Part shown: piece by piece, positions 35,623-47,071 of the stretch
How positions within the stretch are numbered: position 1 is the first letter of the stretch
Layout of the letters: every line of letters begins with the position of its first letter
Origin: Beta vulgaris subsp. vulgaris
Taxonomy: Eukaryota; Streptophyta; Magnoliopsida; Caryophyllales; Amaranthaceae
Assembly (NCBI RefSeq): GCF_026745355.1
Contig: NC_079203.1
Location: forward strand, 42,021,492 to 42,085,491
Direction: 5' to 3'
DNA length: 64,000 nt
Program-made: the position numbers and the translations under genes
Notes under the pieces: generated by a model
Told to the model about the DNA's origin: nothing
Database searches by the model: none
The model's input: the letters and a program-made list of their open reading frames with translations, nothing else

Positions 35623-36443
35623 CTATTCCGTCATCTCTATCTCAACCTCTTCTATTTCCATTTCCGGATCCTCCTCTTCAATTTCTTCACTATCAGAACT
35701 AATATTTATATACTCAATTTCCTTATGGTCTTTCTCAGGCTGATTAACTTCTTCAGCCCTGCTTTTAGTTATCCTACTAGGACCTGCTTCATCCTCATAC
35801 TTCCTCTTTTTAGGAGGCACTTCCTTATTCTTGTTACCACCATCCTTCTAGCATTTTCCCAATCTATTTGAGCTTCTACTTCCTTCATTTTCCTAGTCTT
35901 ATACTCTTCATATGTTATGATAGTACCTTCTTTTCTCCCCTTACGATCCACTTCTTGGATCCTCCTATAAACTTCCTCAACTGTGACATTCCATTGTATC
36001 AACTTCTTGTCTATCATAACATAGTCGATTTCTGACCCCCTTAATTCTCTGTCAGGAATATAATAGTCTAATATCTTCCAATATTCTTCCATAAGATCTC
36101 TCCATGGATCATTCAAAGGCAAAGTCTTTACTAATGCATAAGCTTGAACTTCCGGACGAGCATATGGGTTTCTTCTCCCCGGCCCATTACTTGATTATAT
36201 TCCACAATTGCTTTCATTACTTGTTTTGCACAAGCAGGTGCATCCGTATAACATAAGCTAGCAGAGAATAGAGTGTCTGGTTCACGAACCCCTAGAATAT
36301 CTTCACCTATGCTTTCAAAGGGGTCTGTCCATGTATCCTCAGAATCATAAGTTTCAATCACTATTGGCTCCCTCTACTTCCTGGATTCATCTACATCATC
36401 AAAAATAACATCATTTAACAACTAGTCCAACTCAAACTTCATA
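35623..36443 (-). pseudogene. Extra ORF between 5' LTR and gag, unknown function
   Basis: Sense-strand coding-like region upstream of gag. A true ATG at 36443 opens an acidic segment with two in-frame TAG stops, then frames at 36361-36131, 36122-35769 and 35820-35623 continue one another through single-base shifts, giving about 270 codons. Visible parts: an acidic start (TYDSEDTWTDPFES), a middle with PLNDPWRDLMEEYWKILDYY and a lysine/arginine-rich helix, then a nuclear-signal-like PPKKRKYED and a strongly acidic tail (DSEEIEEEDPEME). No known family was recognised. Extra ORFs in this position are known from some plant gypsy groups; this one may be such a protein, now broken. Confidence 0.55.
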
Positions 36444-36502
36444 GTAATCACCTTATAATAACATAGAATAGTCATACTTATACATTCTAATGTCTTAATT
36501 TA

Positions 36503-36514
36503 GCTCGGATACCA
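36503..36514 (-). promoter_or_regulatory. Primer-binding site, initiator tRNA-Met
   Basis: Minus strand TGGTATCCGAGC, two bases inside the 5' LTR. It matches the plant tRNA-iMet site TGGTATCAGAGC except for one base. Confidence 0.85.
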
Positions 36515-36516
36515 CT

Positions 36517-38872
36517 TGTAACAGCCTAAACCCCACTAATCTTAATCAACATCGTTTAATCACAACGGAAGCGTTATCAAACTAAGATTTGGACTATTAC
36601 CATGACATTCTCAAATTATAAGGAAGAGAATATCGAATTACCTCAAAAACATACTTTATACATTACTTGATGCATACAAAGATGTCCACATAAGAGTTCT
36701 TAGGTTACATACACCAAAAACTGACTAAAGTTCAGTAGCCTATCACTTGCTTAACTATGTAAACATATGTATATAGATGTCATTACTTAATTTACTTATT
36801 GAAAGTCTATTACAAAAGTAAACACCTTCATCACATATCCTCGTACCAACCTGCATCAAAATCAAACTCTGCCACCCACCGAGTGACAGGCCACAGAAAT
36901 GACAAAACAATCAGCAAAGCTGAGTACACACTGTATAATAGAAAATACAAGTTTAGGTGTATTTTGAAAACTAACACATAGTTATAATAACAGATAATCA
37001 CCCTTAACTTAGTTACTATGGTTTCACAAAATCAATCGTTTGGCATGAACGCGAGTGGAGAGGGGTACCACGCAGTACCAGCTGTCTCCAAACTAGTGGG
37101 GTCGTCACCCACCTTTTATTGTTATGCTTGCAAGACTTACCCGACATGTCCTATAACGCCAGGAATTCGCCCTCCTGGAAGGCAACAGCTAGGGACTCTA
37201 CCCGCCCTAACTCGGGGTGCCTATTCATGCCTCACTTTCATATTTATAAAATAAAATATTTAATGGTTTATACTTTAAACCTCAATACTCAAAATCCTTA
37301 TCAACTCATCCTTAATACTCAGAACTCTTATCAACTCCTTTCAATTACCCTTACTTTGATAGTTGAGAAGATTTAGGGTTTTCATACTTAAAACTAGTTT
37401 TTAACATAATAACTTTGATAGGACTTAACTAATTATGTCTTAGGGACTTAAATAATACTCAAACATATATTTCATCAAGAGATTACCAATTATCAATTAC
37501 TATATAAGTTTATGTACTAAGCATATCCCACTTAGAAGCATAATCGTAATGACTTAGTGTATAAGTGTTGTTTAGGTCAAATGAAACATCTCTAAAGAAC
37601 CTTAGCATGTTATACTTATGTAATATACTCAATATACACATAATAACACACATATCATACATAAATTCATTTCATAAACATGCTTTACACAAGAAAGAAA
37701 CAATCACTTAACTATAAGAGTGGAAATCTCTAGATTAAACCAAACTAAGTGTGTACCTTAACTAAGGATGCTTAAAGCTCACGAAATTCCTTAATCCACT
37801 TGGTTAACTACTCCTACAGCTTCCCCTGAATGTATAAAATGCTAAAGATTAGTTTCAACAAGCTTATAGATATGAAAAACTAAGCTTAAATACAAGAGAT
37901 ATAAACTTTTGAACTTACAACAACTTATGTGATCTTTGAGTAAGGTTTTCTAAATGATTTTATGGTCTAAAGGTTGGAACCAAAGCTTGTACAACTATGT
38001 ATTGATGTTTAGAAGAGTTATATGTAGATAAAAGTGGGTGTCAAAGAGGAGAAAATGTGAGAAAGGAGACGAAAACCCAGAACAACCTTTTATAGCCTGT
38101 TATGGCGATACCCAAGGAGGAGGGAAAGGTGATCTGGGCAACGTCGGTTTCTTGGAGTTTCTGGGTGATTCTTGCTTGAGGTGTTAGCCTTTGGTGTTGG
38201 ATATCATGCATACAAAGGGCTTTGAGAGATCGACACTTGAGTAGCTGCTAAGCAGCTTTCTTTGAGGATAGGTCTGAGCTGTAATTTCAGCTGGCCAGGT
38301 TTTACTATGTAAGCAATTTACCTTATTAAGCCACGTAATTCTTGGGCTTAAATGACCATTTTAACCTTTAGACATCTTAAGCATGTCATATATCAAGTTT
38401 GGTTAGGTTCCGAGCTCGGATTCAATCCCGAAAGGCTCTTTAACTGGAAGGTCATCGTTACCCGATAAAACAATCTCCATACGATTTTCACAATCTTAAT
38501 GTTTATGGCTCTCAAGGACTTTTCAACTTATCTATTGGTTTCTAAAGTCTTCTTAGCCAATAAGAATGGTAGATATTACCTACTTTTGTCCTCGTATGGT
38601 GTTGGAGAGTATTCTAATCTACTTTAAGCACTACAACCAAATGAAACTTAGCATAACTGATAGTTTCAAGTAACTATCTTCCACCTAGAACCTTAAAATC
38701 CTACAACTCTATATGAAGTAGTCAATTAACTTACGTAAAACATATAAGTTAACTAACTAAACATAATATCATAGGAAATACACAGTTAGACTGCTCTGTA
38801 GTTACTTTAACACGATCTCATGCTTTAGCACATAATCAGGGTTTTGAGTTAGGGTTTCTTAGGGCTATTACA
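36517..38872 (-). repeat. Gypsy 5' LTR
   Basis: Upstream LTR relative to the coding strand, which should carry the promoter. Its inner border abuts the primer-binding site at 36514. Confidence 0.95.
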
Positions 38873-38894
38873 ACATGGATCAGAACTTTGCCAA

Positions 38895-39103
38895 ATTTTT
38901 TTTTTTGATTGGGAAATTAAGTCAGCCTAAGGGCTAACCCCTACCAAGGCTACTAGCCTTATAGGAACTACCCGCACATTGGCTGGTAAAGCATGCAAAG
39001 CATGCTAAGGAAATACCCCAACATAATGTTGGGGGTAAGGATCGAACCCCTGACCTCAAGGATCAGAGGGGAGTGCTCTACCACATGAGCTAGCTCCTCA
39101 TCC
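38895..39103 (-). mobile_element. tRNA-derived SINE with target duplication
   Basis: 209 bp flanked by TTGCCAA (38888-38894 and 39104-39110); unit B has the single-copy empty site at about 46135. On the minus strand the head reads GCTAGCTCATGTGGTAGAGC (A box) and GGGGTTCGATCC (B box), the tail ends in poly-A (plus-strand T run 38896-38906). A pol III retrotransposon moved by LINE machinery in trans. Confidence 0.92.
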
Positions 39104-39110
39104 TTGCCAA

Positions 39111-39423
39111 TAATTAAGGAATAAAGTAATGAAAGACCATAAAAAAAGTAATAAAAAGGCTTATGTGAGAACGTCTTAATCCAAGACATGATGAAAAAAA
39201 CACGGGTATCAGTTTAAGCCTAACATCCATCACTTATGCCCATAAATTGATAGTCTATAAACTGATAACAGGACCTCGTTCCATTCGTTATAAATGACTC
39301 AGATGACATTGATAAAATCTTTCACGAAAGGGTCTAAAATCTTTTATTAGTAAATCAACTTTTTTCACAAAGCTAAAAAAATTTAGCAGACTACTAATTA
39401 CCCGATTAGAACTCTGGCTTTAT
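39111..39423. repeat. Repeat-unit flank to the A/B junction
   Basis: Matches 46136-46620 of unit B, which has about 190 bp more after CAGATGA. Sequence follows B as far as CTGGCTTTATTGGA, then switches to the interior of CACTA element 1 (TGGAACTCTTTCTATTGAA) at 39424: a recombination junction. Confidence 0.7.
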
Positions 39424-39826
39424 TGGAACTCTTTCTATTGAATATGAAATAATAATGATATGAAACATGTTGCTTAGAAAAATTTAACGATTTTATTTTA
39501 TAGAATTTAAAAAACTGTAAATTTAGTTTGTAGAATTTGTGATACTCTTAGCTTTTCTTGATATATTTAGGAGTAAAAATTTGCAAAAAAAAAAAAAAGA
39601 TATTTTTTAGGGTCACAAGGGCTGCGATTTTGGTTAAAACCGAAGCCCTTTGTACAAAGAAGGGCTGCGGTTTATGCAAAATTTTTTTTGGACCTAAACC
39701 ACAGCCCTTGGTAGTGAAGGGCTACGGTAAAAACCGCAACCCTTCAATTTTGCCGAAGGGCTGCGTGCCAAAAACACAACCTTTAGGGTTGTTTTGACGT
39801 AGCCCTTGCGTTTTATTTCACTAGTG
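39424..39826. mobile_element. CACTA element 1, right part only (copy B)
   Basis: Corresponds to 16572-16988 of copy A; the right end is the best preserved (TTATTTCACTAGTG). AAGGGCTGCGG repeats in both orientations at 39617-39800. The left half and the copia coding region are missing from unit B. Confidence 0.8.
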
Positions 39827-40640
39827 GCTTTTGGGTGAATTATACTCCTTTTGTTCTCTAGTTTTGATCTCTTATTGTTCTTGTTGGTGGGTGTATGAAT
39901 CCTTTGTAATCTAATTTGGGATTCTTTTTCCCTCAATTTTATCAATAAGATAAGTTAGGGTGGACTCCTCAATGGTCGCGTGGTTTTTATCCTTCATATC
40001 GAATGGGTTTTCCATTTAAAAAACTCGTGTGTTGATTATTATCGTTCCTTCCTATTATTGCTAGTATTATAGGTGTTTTACTACTGCATAATTGTTGATT
40101 TTACGTGGTAATTTGGTTGTGTGATAATTTGGTTAATTGTGTTGTTTGCGTGACATTGTGGGTGTCGTAGTGACCCCTTCCGATCCCTACATTTCCTTCT
40201 CTGACAGTTCGAGCACCAACCTCAAGAACCAACCTGGTCTCATTATTAATTCACCTCAAGAGCAATCAAGATCAGTGACATTGTAAGAAGAAGCTTATGC
40301 TGCAGCTGCGAAAAATGTATCATAGTCAGTGATGCAGTCGAGAAGTTATCCGCGGTCGAATGGGTGATGATGCACGAAAGTTTGGGGAAGGAGAAATGGT
40401 GTCAGGCTATGAGACGACGGCTCACATCAGGTATCTGCGAGGAATAACTCAAAGAGAAAAAGGAGGAAACAGGGGAAAAAGGGAGGAGTTATAGGTGCAA
40501 GGCGTTGACAGTTGGGGAATGGTGCAGAAGAAGTTCGATTAGATCTCGGGTGTCAGGATTAGAGGAGAGGGGTGGGGTTGATTTTGGGGTTGGGAAAGGA
40601 GATAAAGTTGTTTCTAGTGCGTGGGGTGGGAGGGTTTAGT
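39827..40640 (+). repeat. Copia LTR remainder and captured-like segment (B)
   Basis: 39827-40180 matches the second half of the copia LTR; 40181-40640 matches the captured-like segment at 17346-17840, with a deletion of about 50 bp at 40277 that removes part of the protein-like frame. Confidence 0.6.
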
Positions 40641-41774
40641 CATTAAGTGGCCTATTGCGGCGGTTTTGGCCACGCAACAATTAAGGGCGCAACAATAGGT
40701 AATTAGCCTATTGCTTTGATTTTTGATTGAAGCAATATTATAGACCAAGCTATTGCTGTGATTCCTGCCCAAAACCGCAGCAATATGTTACACCTAGTGC
40801 TGCGGGTTTGGCTAGGAAGTGCAACAATACGTGTAACATATTGTTACGGTAAGCCGCAACAATAGGTAGTGGTACACGTAATTTTTTTTTTTTTTTTTGC
40901 ATTTTGCCATCAAATTTGAAAGATAAAAAGGCTGAAAGAAAATAAAACACTTCTGATTGAAACTAATGACAAAGAATTCTCATACAAAATTCAAAAAGAC
41001 ATATTGAATATATTATTACAATATATTTAGGGCAGATGTTTTAAAAAATCAAAATTATAGTACCAAAAGGCAACAGATCTAAAAAGAAATTATAACAATT
41101 ATCATATAAGAGCAGTAGCTCGAAATAGAATATAAGAAAAAATATACTACAACAATAATATGGTAATACCACAAAACACTACATCTGAAAATATTATAAT
41201 TAACAACCATCATGCAAGTTATAACGACAACAATTACAAAAATTAAATATAGATTCTAAATTTATAAGTTATAATAACAACAATATAATAACAGCAACAA
41301 CAAACAAGCGTGCTTCTGTAGGGAGCCCTTTACCATCAAGTACTTGTTTTTGCAAGGCTCTTGTTGCTTTTTTTTCAAGCTAATAATCGGACTGAGTAAG
41401 CACGCCTTCAAGAGAGGAATTCACATCAGGAATTATAGCTTAAAGGATGGCCATAGAACCCTGGGAGGTTTCAGAGTGGTAATCCAGGTTCTTTACAAAC
41501 ATTAAATCTTTCCATAATTTCAGTCAGGATTTCAGCCATTACACTCTCAGTTCCTATTATCCCTTTTTTTTCTTGCTTTTTTTTTTGCTTGTTTGGTGGG
41601 GGGGGGGTCAGAAATGGGAGAGAGAGAGACACCAGAACCACAAAGAGGGAAAAGAAAGAGGAAGACAGATCGACGACAACAGCGGCCGACAACGACGAAT
41701 TCAGCGCCGCGTTCCATGAATATGATCATCCTCCTTTTCAGAATCCAACAACAATTCTTCACCCTTTTGCGCCT

Positions 41775-42200
41775 CAAAACCAAAAAAAAATTACAACGAG
41801 CTCAAAAATCCATCCAAAAAACAAACCCAACAAAGAAGAAATAAAACCCAACAAACCCAACCGCCTGCCAAAATACAACTCCCCACTCAAATACACATTA
41901 AACAGTAAAAACGCAACCATCAAATAAAACAACACATCCATCACAAATGACGACGAATCAAAGCAAAACGGCCGCAAGATCTTAATAGACCCGACAAAAA
42001 AACCCAACACAAAAGTTATCACCGACAAAATAGCGCTGAAACCAATATGAGCATTTTCGTCGGAAACAACAACGATAGAAGCAAAAACATTGGGGGCACC
42101 ATTACCGAGAGCAAGGAGAGTAACAGCGGCCATTGAAGGACAAAGAGAGAGGTGGAAAGAAAGAGTTGTGACAATGAGAGAGAAGTGAGATTTCTTGTCG
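41775..42200 (-). pseudogene. Captured CCX fragment, copy B (best preserved)
   Basis: Open for 119 codons from 42133, and in frame upstream to about 42200 (KKSHFSLIVTTLSFHLSLCP). It contains the alpha-1 signature LLALGNGAPNVFAS, a second helix (ITFVLGFFVGSIKIL), the conserved FVMDVLFYLM and VYLSGEL motifs of plant CCX proteins, and a third hydrophobic segment. This is roughly the first quarter to third of a K+/Na+-dependent Ca2+ exchanger-like protein. GNGAPD reads GNGAPN in all three copies, so the change predates amplification or was in the captured allele. No promoter or stop context of a functional gene is seen. Confidence 0.82.
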
Positions 42201-42254
42201 ACAACGTGAAACTGAGAGGATGAAAGGGTTAGAGGAAGAGAGAAGTTGTGAAAC

Positions 42255-42259
42255 TGAGA

Positions 42260-42346
<87 letters not shown>
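42255..42346. repeat. (GA)n microsatellite
   Basis: About 80 bases of nearly pure GA repeat on the plus strand, present only in unit B; units A and C have GGAGGAGGA-type sequence here. Confidence 0.95.
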
Positions 42347-42349
<3 letters not shown>

Positions 42350-42725
42350 AAGGGGAGGAGGAGGCGTGAAACTGATGAGAGGAAGACAGAGTAAGAGGAG
42401 TGAAAACCTAACTTAACTAGGAAATCCCAGATGTACCCTTTTATTATTAATTCTAAAAGCCTATTGCTGCGGCTTTTATATAGGAACCGCGACAATATGT
42501 TCAATTATTTTTTTTATATTATTTTAATATATTGTCGCGCTTCATGCCAAAAACCACAACAATATCTTTGGTCAAATAATCAAAAAAATTCCGTTGAAAC
42601 CATATTGCTGCGGTTTTCGGTCGAAACCGCAGCGATATGGTAATTTTATATCTTTCTTTTCTTTTTATGTGATATATTGCTGTGTATGGGTAAAACCGTA
42701 ATAATAAGCAATTATTCTACTAGTT

Positions 42726-43611
42726 CTAGTTAAGGGTTCATTGTTAGATTTTAGGAATATAACATAAATGTCCTTGATGACTAACAGAGTTGATTTTCGT
42801 TAGTCATTCAGGGCATTATGGACAATTTCTCTTAACTTAGGGTATATGCTGCTTTTTTAATCAATGGGGGTATTTTGTGAAAAATATGTTGTATTTATAT
42901 GCAATAAGAGATATTGACATTCAAAGAAACATCTCCCCAAATATGAAAAAGGAAATAATGTAATTAAAACAATAACGGAAACATATAATAACGACCCAAT
43001 TCTATGTAATTTTTTATCTTTAATATAATGAAATAAATACAATAATTGAACTATATTTACGTGTTGCAGAATATTTTATGTCTTTTTTCCAATCATCTAT
43101 TGACTTTGAAATTATTTTTTTATCCATATGAGCCACGAAGGCAATACAAAGAAAAAAGAAGGGGAGGGAATTTGAACCTAGAACCTATCATTCCCCACAC
43201 CTCAATCTTAACCACTAGGCCAAGAAATTCTTGGGAAAAGAAATATAGGGAGATTTGTATGAAGTAATAAGCAATCATCCGCAAAAGCTTGATTCTCTAC
43301 ACGAGTTCAAAAGTTTCTTTCAAAATTGCTTCTTGTTATCTTAATTATTTTGTTAGAAAAACACCATTCTTTTATCTTTTTCGTTAGTGCTAAAAGGGAC
43401 TAAAACAAACTTAAATGAATTTGATGCATAATAACTTATTGTTCATTAAGTATCATAAAATTTAGTCAGTTTTTATTTGATATAGTCTGTTAATATTAGA
43501 TATGGTTATCTTTTTTTTATATAGTTAATTTTTGTATATGATATAAAACACCCTTTTCTATAGTCAGTTTTAGTATGATACAATCAGTTTTTTCTTAAAT
43601 ATACATAGTTA
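42726..43611. repeat. Repeat-unit flank (B)
   Basis: Counterpart of 20429-21310, including the AATGACTAAC hairpin (about 42777) and a tRNA-like SINE remnant at about 43130-43240 with both pol III boxes on the minus strand. Confidence 0.7.
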
Positions 43612-44970
43612 GGGCTTGTTCTCTTCGGCATAAAACAACTGAATTGAACTGAACTGTACTGATTGGAGATGAACTGAACTGAACAGAACCGAACTCAACT
43701 GATTGGAGCTGAACTGAACTGAACTGAACTCAATTTAATTGAATTGAATTAAATCAAATTGAATGTAATAAATATATAAATAAATTGAATTGAATTGAAT
43801 TAAATTAAATTAAATTGATATAAAACACCCTTTTCTATAGTCAGTTTTAAACAATAATAATATGAATACTAAATGATAATTATAATGATAAGTAATAATA
43901 ATGAATAATAATAATAATACTATTTTGGATATTTTTAAATGATAGTTATAAATAAATAATATTAATAATCATAAATTAATAATAATAATAATTAATAATA
44001 ATAATCATAATTAATACTCCCTCAGTCCCATAATATAAGTCTTGATTCTGTTTTTACACGGGAATTAAGGTTAAATGGAATCTTGTTTTATTTGAATAAA
44101 AAAATTTATTTTTATTGAGAAACACTTACATTGTTTTTTGCTTTTTAACAAAAAATAAAAATTGTCATTTAATGTTGCATGGTTTAATGTGTAGAGGAGT
44201 TCAATGGAGTAAAAGATTCCACTTTGTCATTAATAATGGTGCATTGGAAGCTGAAATTATGATGACATTTTGGGAATAAACTATTTTCATGAGGGTATTT
44301 TGGACATAATTATTAATTAAAAATAGAAATAAGACTTATATTTTGGGACACCTTATAAGGAAACATGACTTATATTATGGGACGGAGGGAGTAATAATTA
44401 TTTTATATTATTTGTATTAATATATTAATACTTGATGATGATATATAATAACAATAATATCTAAGAAGTAAATGAATATTACTATTTTAATAACTAGATT
44501 TAATAATATAATAATATTTAGTAATAAAAATAACGATTGGGTTGGACCGACAAAATTACATCATCAATCGTCTTGACGCAATTTGATTGGTTTATGAGCT
44601 AAAAAAACGTGGGTTTATTTGTGCTTTGACCTAAACCATGTTCCTCCTAACAATAATAGTAATAATAATGAGTAAAGCTATAATAAACAGAATAATATAT
44701 AGAAACAACAACAACAACAACAACAACAACAATAATAATAATAATACTTAATACTTAATATAAATGATATAAAAATAATTATTAATAATAATAATAAGAG
44801 TAATTAGTAAAATAAATTATACCAACATAATAATAATATTTAACAAAATGGTTATAAAAGAATGGAGCTGAACTAAACTAAACTGAACTGAATGGAGCTG
44901 AACTGAACTGAACTGAACTGATTGGAGCTGAACTGAACTAAACTGAAAATAAGCTGGGGAGAACAGGCCC
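43612..44970. mobile_element. Tourist-like element, copy B
   Basis: Ends GGGCTTGTTCTC and complement of GAGAACAGGCCC, TTA on both sides (43609-43611 and 44971-44973). (CTGAA)n blocks at both ends. It is longer than copy A because a Stowaway MITE is nested in its AAT-rich middle. Confidence 0.88.
44017..44391. mobile_element. Stowaway-like MITE nested in the Tourist-like element
   Basis: 375 bp, ends CTCCCTCAGTCCCATAATAT and its complement (ATATTATGGGACGGAGGGAG), TA on both sides. Copy A has the empty site (CATAATTAATAATAATT at about 21626), giving direct proof of insertion after the units separated. Confidence 0.93.
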
Positions 44971-44973
44971 TTA

Positions 44974-46135
44974 GTTGTTGTATGATATAGTTTGTGTTCT
45001 CCGATATAATTAGTTTTGTGTAATTTAGGAAATATGAGTTCATAATATGATATCGTGAACCCGATTCATCTAAGACTTGCTGGACAAACCTTTTGTTTGA
45101 GTCAATGCTAATCGAAATAATTATATGAATTAATGATTTAAATTATTAGGGGTTGTACGAAGAAGTAATTCTATAATACTCCTCGTTTCTTGTGAATTTC
45201 AAGTTGTTTAGTGCTAAAAGAAAGACCGTTTGTAGATATGACAAAAGTAATAATCAAGATTAGGTTGAAAGCAATCATCCGCAAAAGATTTGGTTCCCGA
45301 CAGTCGGTATTAATTTGGTAAACCATACATTAATTTGGTAAATCAAGATTAGGTTGAAAACAATCATCCATTCTGTATTTCTTAAATTATGCTTTAAGTT
45401 TTTCTCTTTCTTTTTTCTTTAGGAACAAAAAAAAAAACACGTAACATGCTGATAAGTCTTTATTTGTTAAATACACTAACGACTACAATCAACTCACTAG
45501 TATTTATTTAATATGCCAACTACTTTGTAACCGACAAATAGTTTTAAAAAATGTAATATTAATTCATTTATGAATGAGTTATACGTAATTAATCATAGAA
45601 ATAAATACTAATCCCTCCGTCCCAAAATATAGTTCCCATTTCCATTTTGAGTATCCCAAAATATAGTTCCCATTTTCATATTTAGTTTCACATTTTTCCG
45701 TAATTTGTCTAGAAAAACCGTGTCCCATCATTTATTTGCTTTTTGAATTTTATTTTTTTCCTTTATCTATTCATCCAAAATGTTACAATTAATGCTCTTT
45801 CACCAATTATTCTCCACTCTCTCTCCTAAAATCATCTTTTCCCATGCAACGTTTATTTAAATAAACAAAAAAGCTTTACTATATATCCTACTTATATTCT
45901 CTTTGCATAAATTACCATGAAAAAAGGAAAATGGGAACTATATTTTGGGACAGAGGGAGTAGTAGCTATTCATCTATTTTTGAAGAATATTCCGATATAA
46001 TGTATCCATAAAATCCAAAGTAATAAAGAAGAAAGAGTGTGTAAGTGGGTTCTTTTTGTTTATCTAAATAGAACAGATAGAATTATGTGGGGCCAATAAA
46101 TAAGGTAAAGTAGTGTGAACTTGGATCAGAATTTT
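44974..46135. repeat. Repeat-unit flank (B) with Stowaway MITE
   Basis: Matches 22195-22350 and then 27181-28240 of unit A, without the Helitron-like insertion. The Stowaway copy is at 45611-45959. Confidence 0.7.
45611..45959. mobile_element. Stowaway-like MITE (copy B)
   Basis: 349 bp, TA at 45609-45610 and 45960-45961, ends ATCCCTCCGTCCCAAAATAT and ATATTTTGGGACAGAGGGAG. Orthologous in position to 27730-28074. Confidence 0.88.
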
Positions 46136-47071
46136 GCCAATAATTAAGGAATAAAGTAATGAAAGACCATAAAAAAAGTAATAAAATGGCTTATGTGAGA
46201 ACGTCTCAATCCAAGACATGATGACAAACACGGGGATCAGTTTAAGCCTAACATCCATCACTTATGCCCATAAATTGATAGTTTATAAACTGATAACAGG
46301 ACCTCGTTCCATTCGTTGTAAATGACTCAGATGAGTCTCACGCAAGACCGCTTTGATAAAGTAAAAGTAGCTAGGAAGATCTCTAAGAAACATATTTAAG
46401 TGTAAACTAGGAAGCTCCTTAAGAAAACATATGTAAATTTCTAAATTGGGAAAATCACGACTGTTTTAAATGAGAAAACACTTTTGCATAGCTATTTCAC
46501 ATCCTTGTTTGATACAATCTTTCATGAAGGGGGCTAAAATCTTTTATTAGTAAATCAACTTTTTTCACAAAGCTAAAAAAATTTAGCAGACTACTAATTA
46601 CCCAATCAGAACTCTGGCTTTATTGGAGCCAAAACCTTTAAATGATCTTCCAGGTAGGAGTCAAAGTAGTGAAAGCAAAGTGCACTCTAGTGGTGGTCTG
46701 TTTTCCAGATCCCAATCCCAAAACACAAAAAAGGATATCATCTTAGCTTGATTTTATTATAGCAAATTCGTCTTCACGCTAAAATGAAAATCATTCTTAT
46801 TCATTGGCAGGGGTAGGAATCGAACCTATAATCTAAACTCTCAGTAGGAGAGATATAAAACTCAATTATTAAATAGATCATATCCTATTAATTGGGTAGA
46901 AAGGCCTCTAATGGAAAAGATTTGAAATATTTTGGACATGAAACAAAATTAGAAGAAAAAACAAGGAGAAAACTGAGAATTTAAGGAAGAACGAAAAGAA
47001 AGGAAAAAAGAGAAAAATGAATCAACTATATATATCGACGCATTTTCACCACAAAATTAAAGATAAAAGGA
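46136..47071. other. Unit B right end and single-copy spacer to unit C
   Basis: 46136-46620 matches 39104-39423. From 46621 (GCCAAAACCTTTAAATG) to 47071 the sequence occurs once in the window. At 46805-46880 the minus strand has a GGTTCGATTCC B-box-like word, a possible tRNA-derived remnant, without a good A box. No coding signal. Confidence 0.5.

Larger units (their letters stand above)
28241..38872 (-). mobile_element. Ty3/gypsy chromovirus-type retrotransposon, full length
   Basis: 10,632 bp with two LTRs of about 2.35 kb (28241-30592 and 36517-38872), flanked by the 5-bp duplication ACATG (28236-28240 and 38873-38877). Unit B has the empty site (GTGTGAACTTGGATCAG at 46118). Orientation is minus: primer site beside the right LTR, polypurine tract beside the left, and gag-protease-RT-RNase H-integrase order, the Ty3/gypsy order. 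A chromodomain-like C-terminus on integrase and long LTRs suggest the Tekay/Del chromovirus group. Coding regions have several one-base frameshifts. LTRs differ by a few percent, much of it single-base indels, so the insertion is young. Confidence 0.95.
40641..42725. mobile_element. CACTA-like element 3 with CCX capture, copy B
   Basis: Same structure as copy A: left terminal repeat lost, subterminal AACCGCAACAATA-type repeats (40650-40870 and 42455-42710), CCX fragment on the minus strand, palindrome at 42602-42639. It lacks the 590-bp insertion of copy A and has a long (GA)n tract. Confidence 0.72.

Noticed and set aside
39040..39103. True tRNA gene
   Set aside because: It has A and B boxes but sits in a 209-bp SINE with poly-A tail and target duplication; the tRNA fold is not complete.
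42229..42504. 91-codon ORF rich in Ser-Leu
   Set aside because: Translation of the (GA)n microsatellite.
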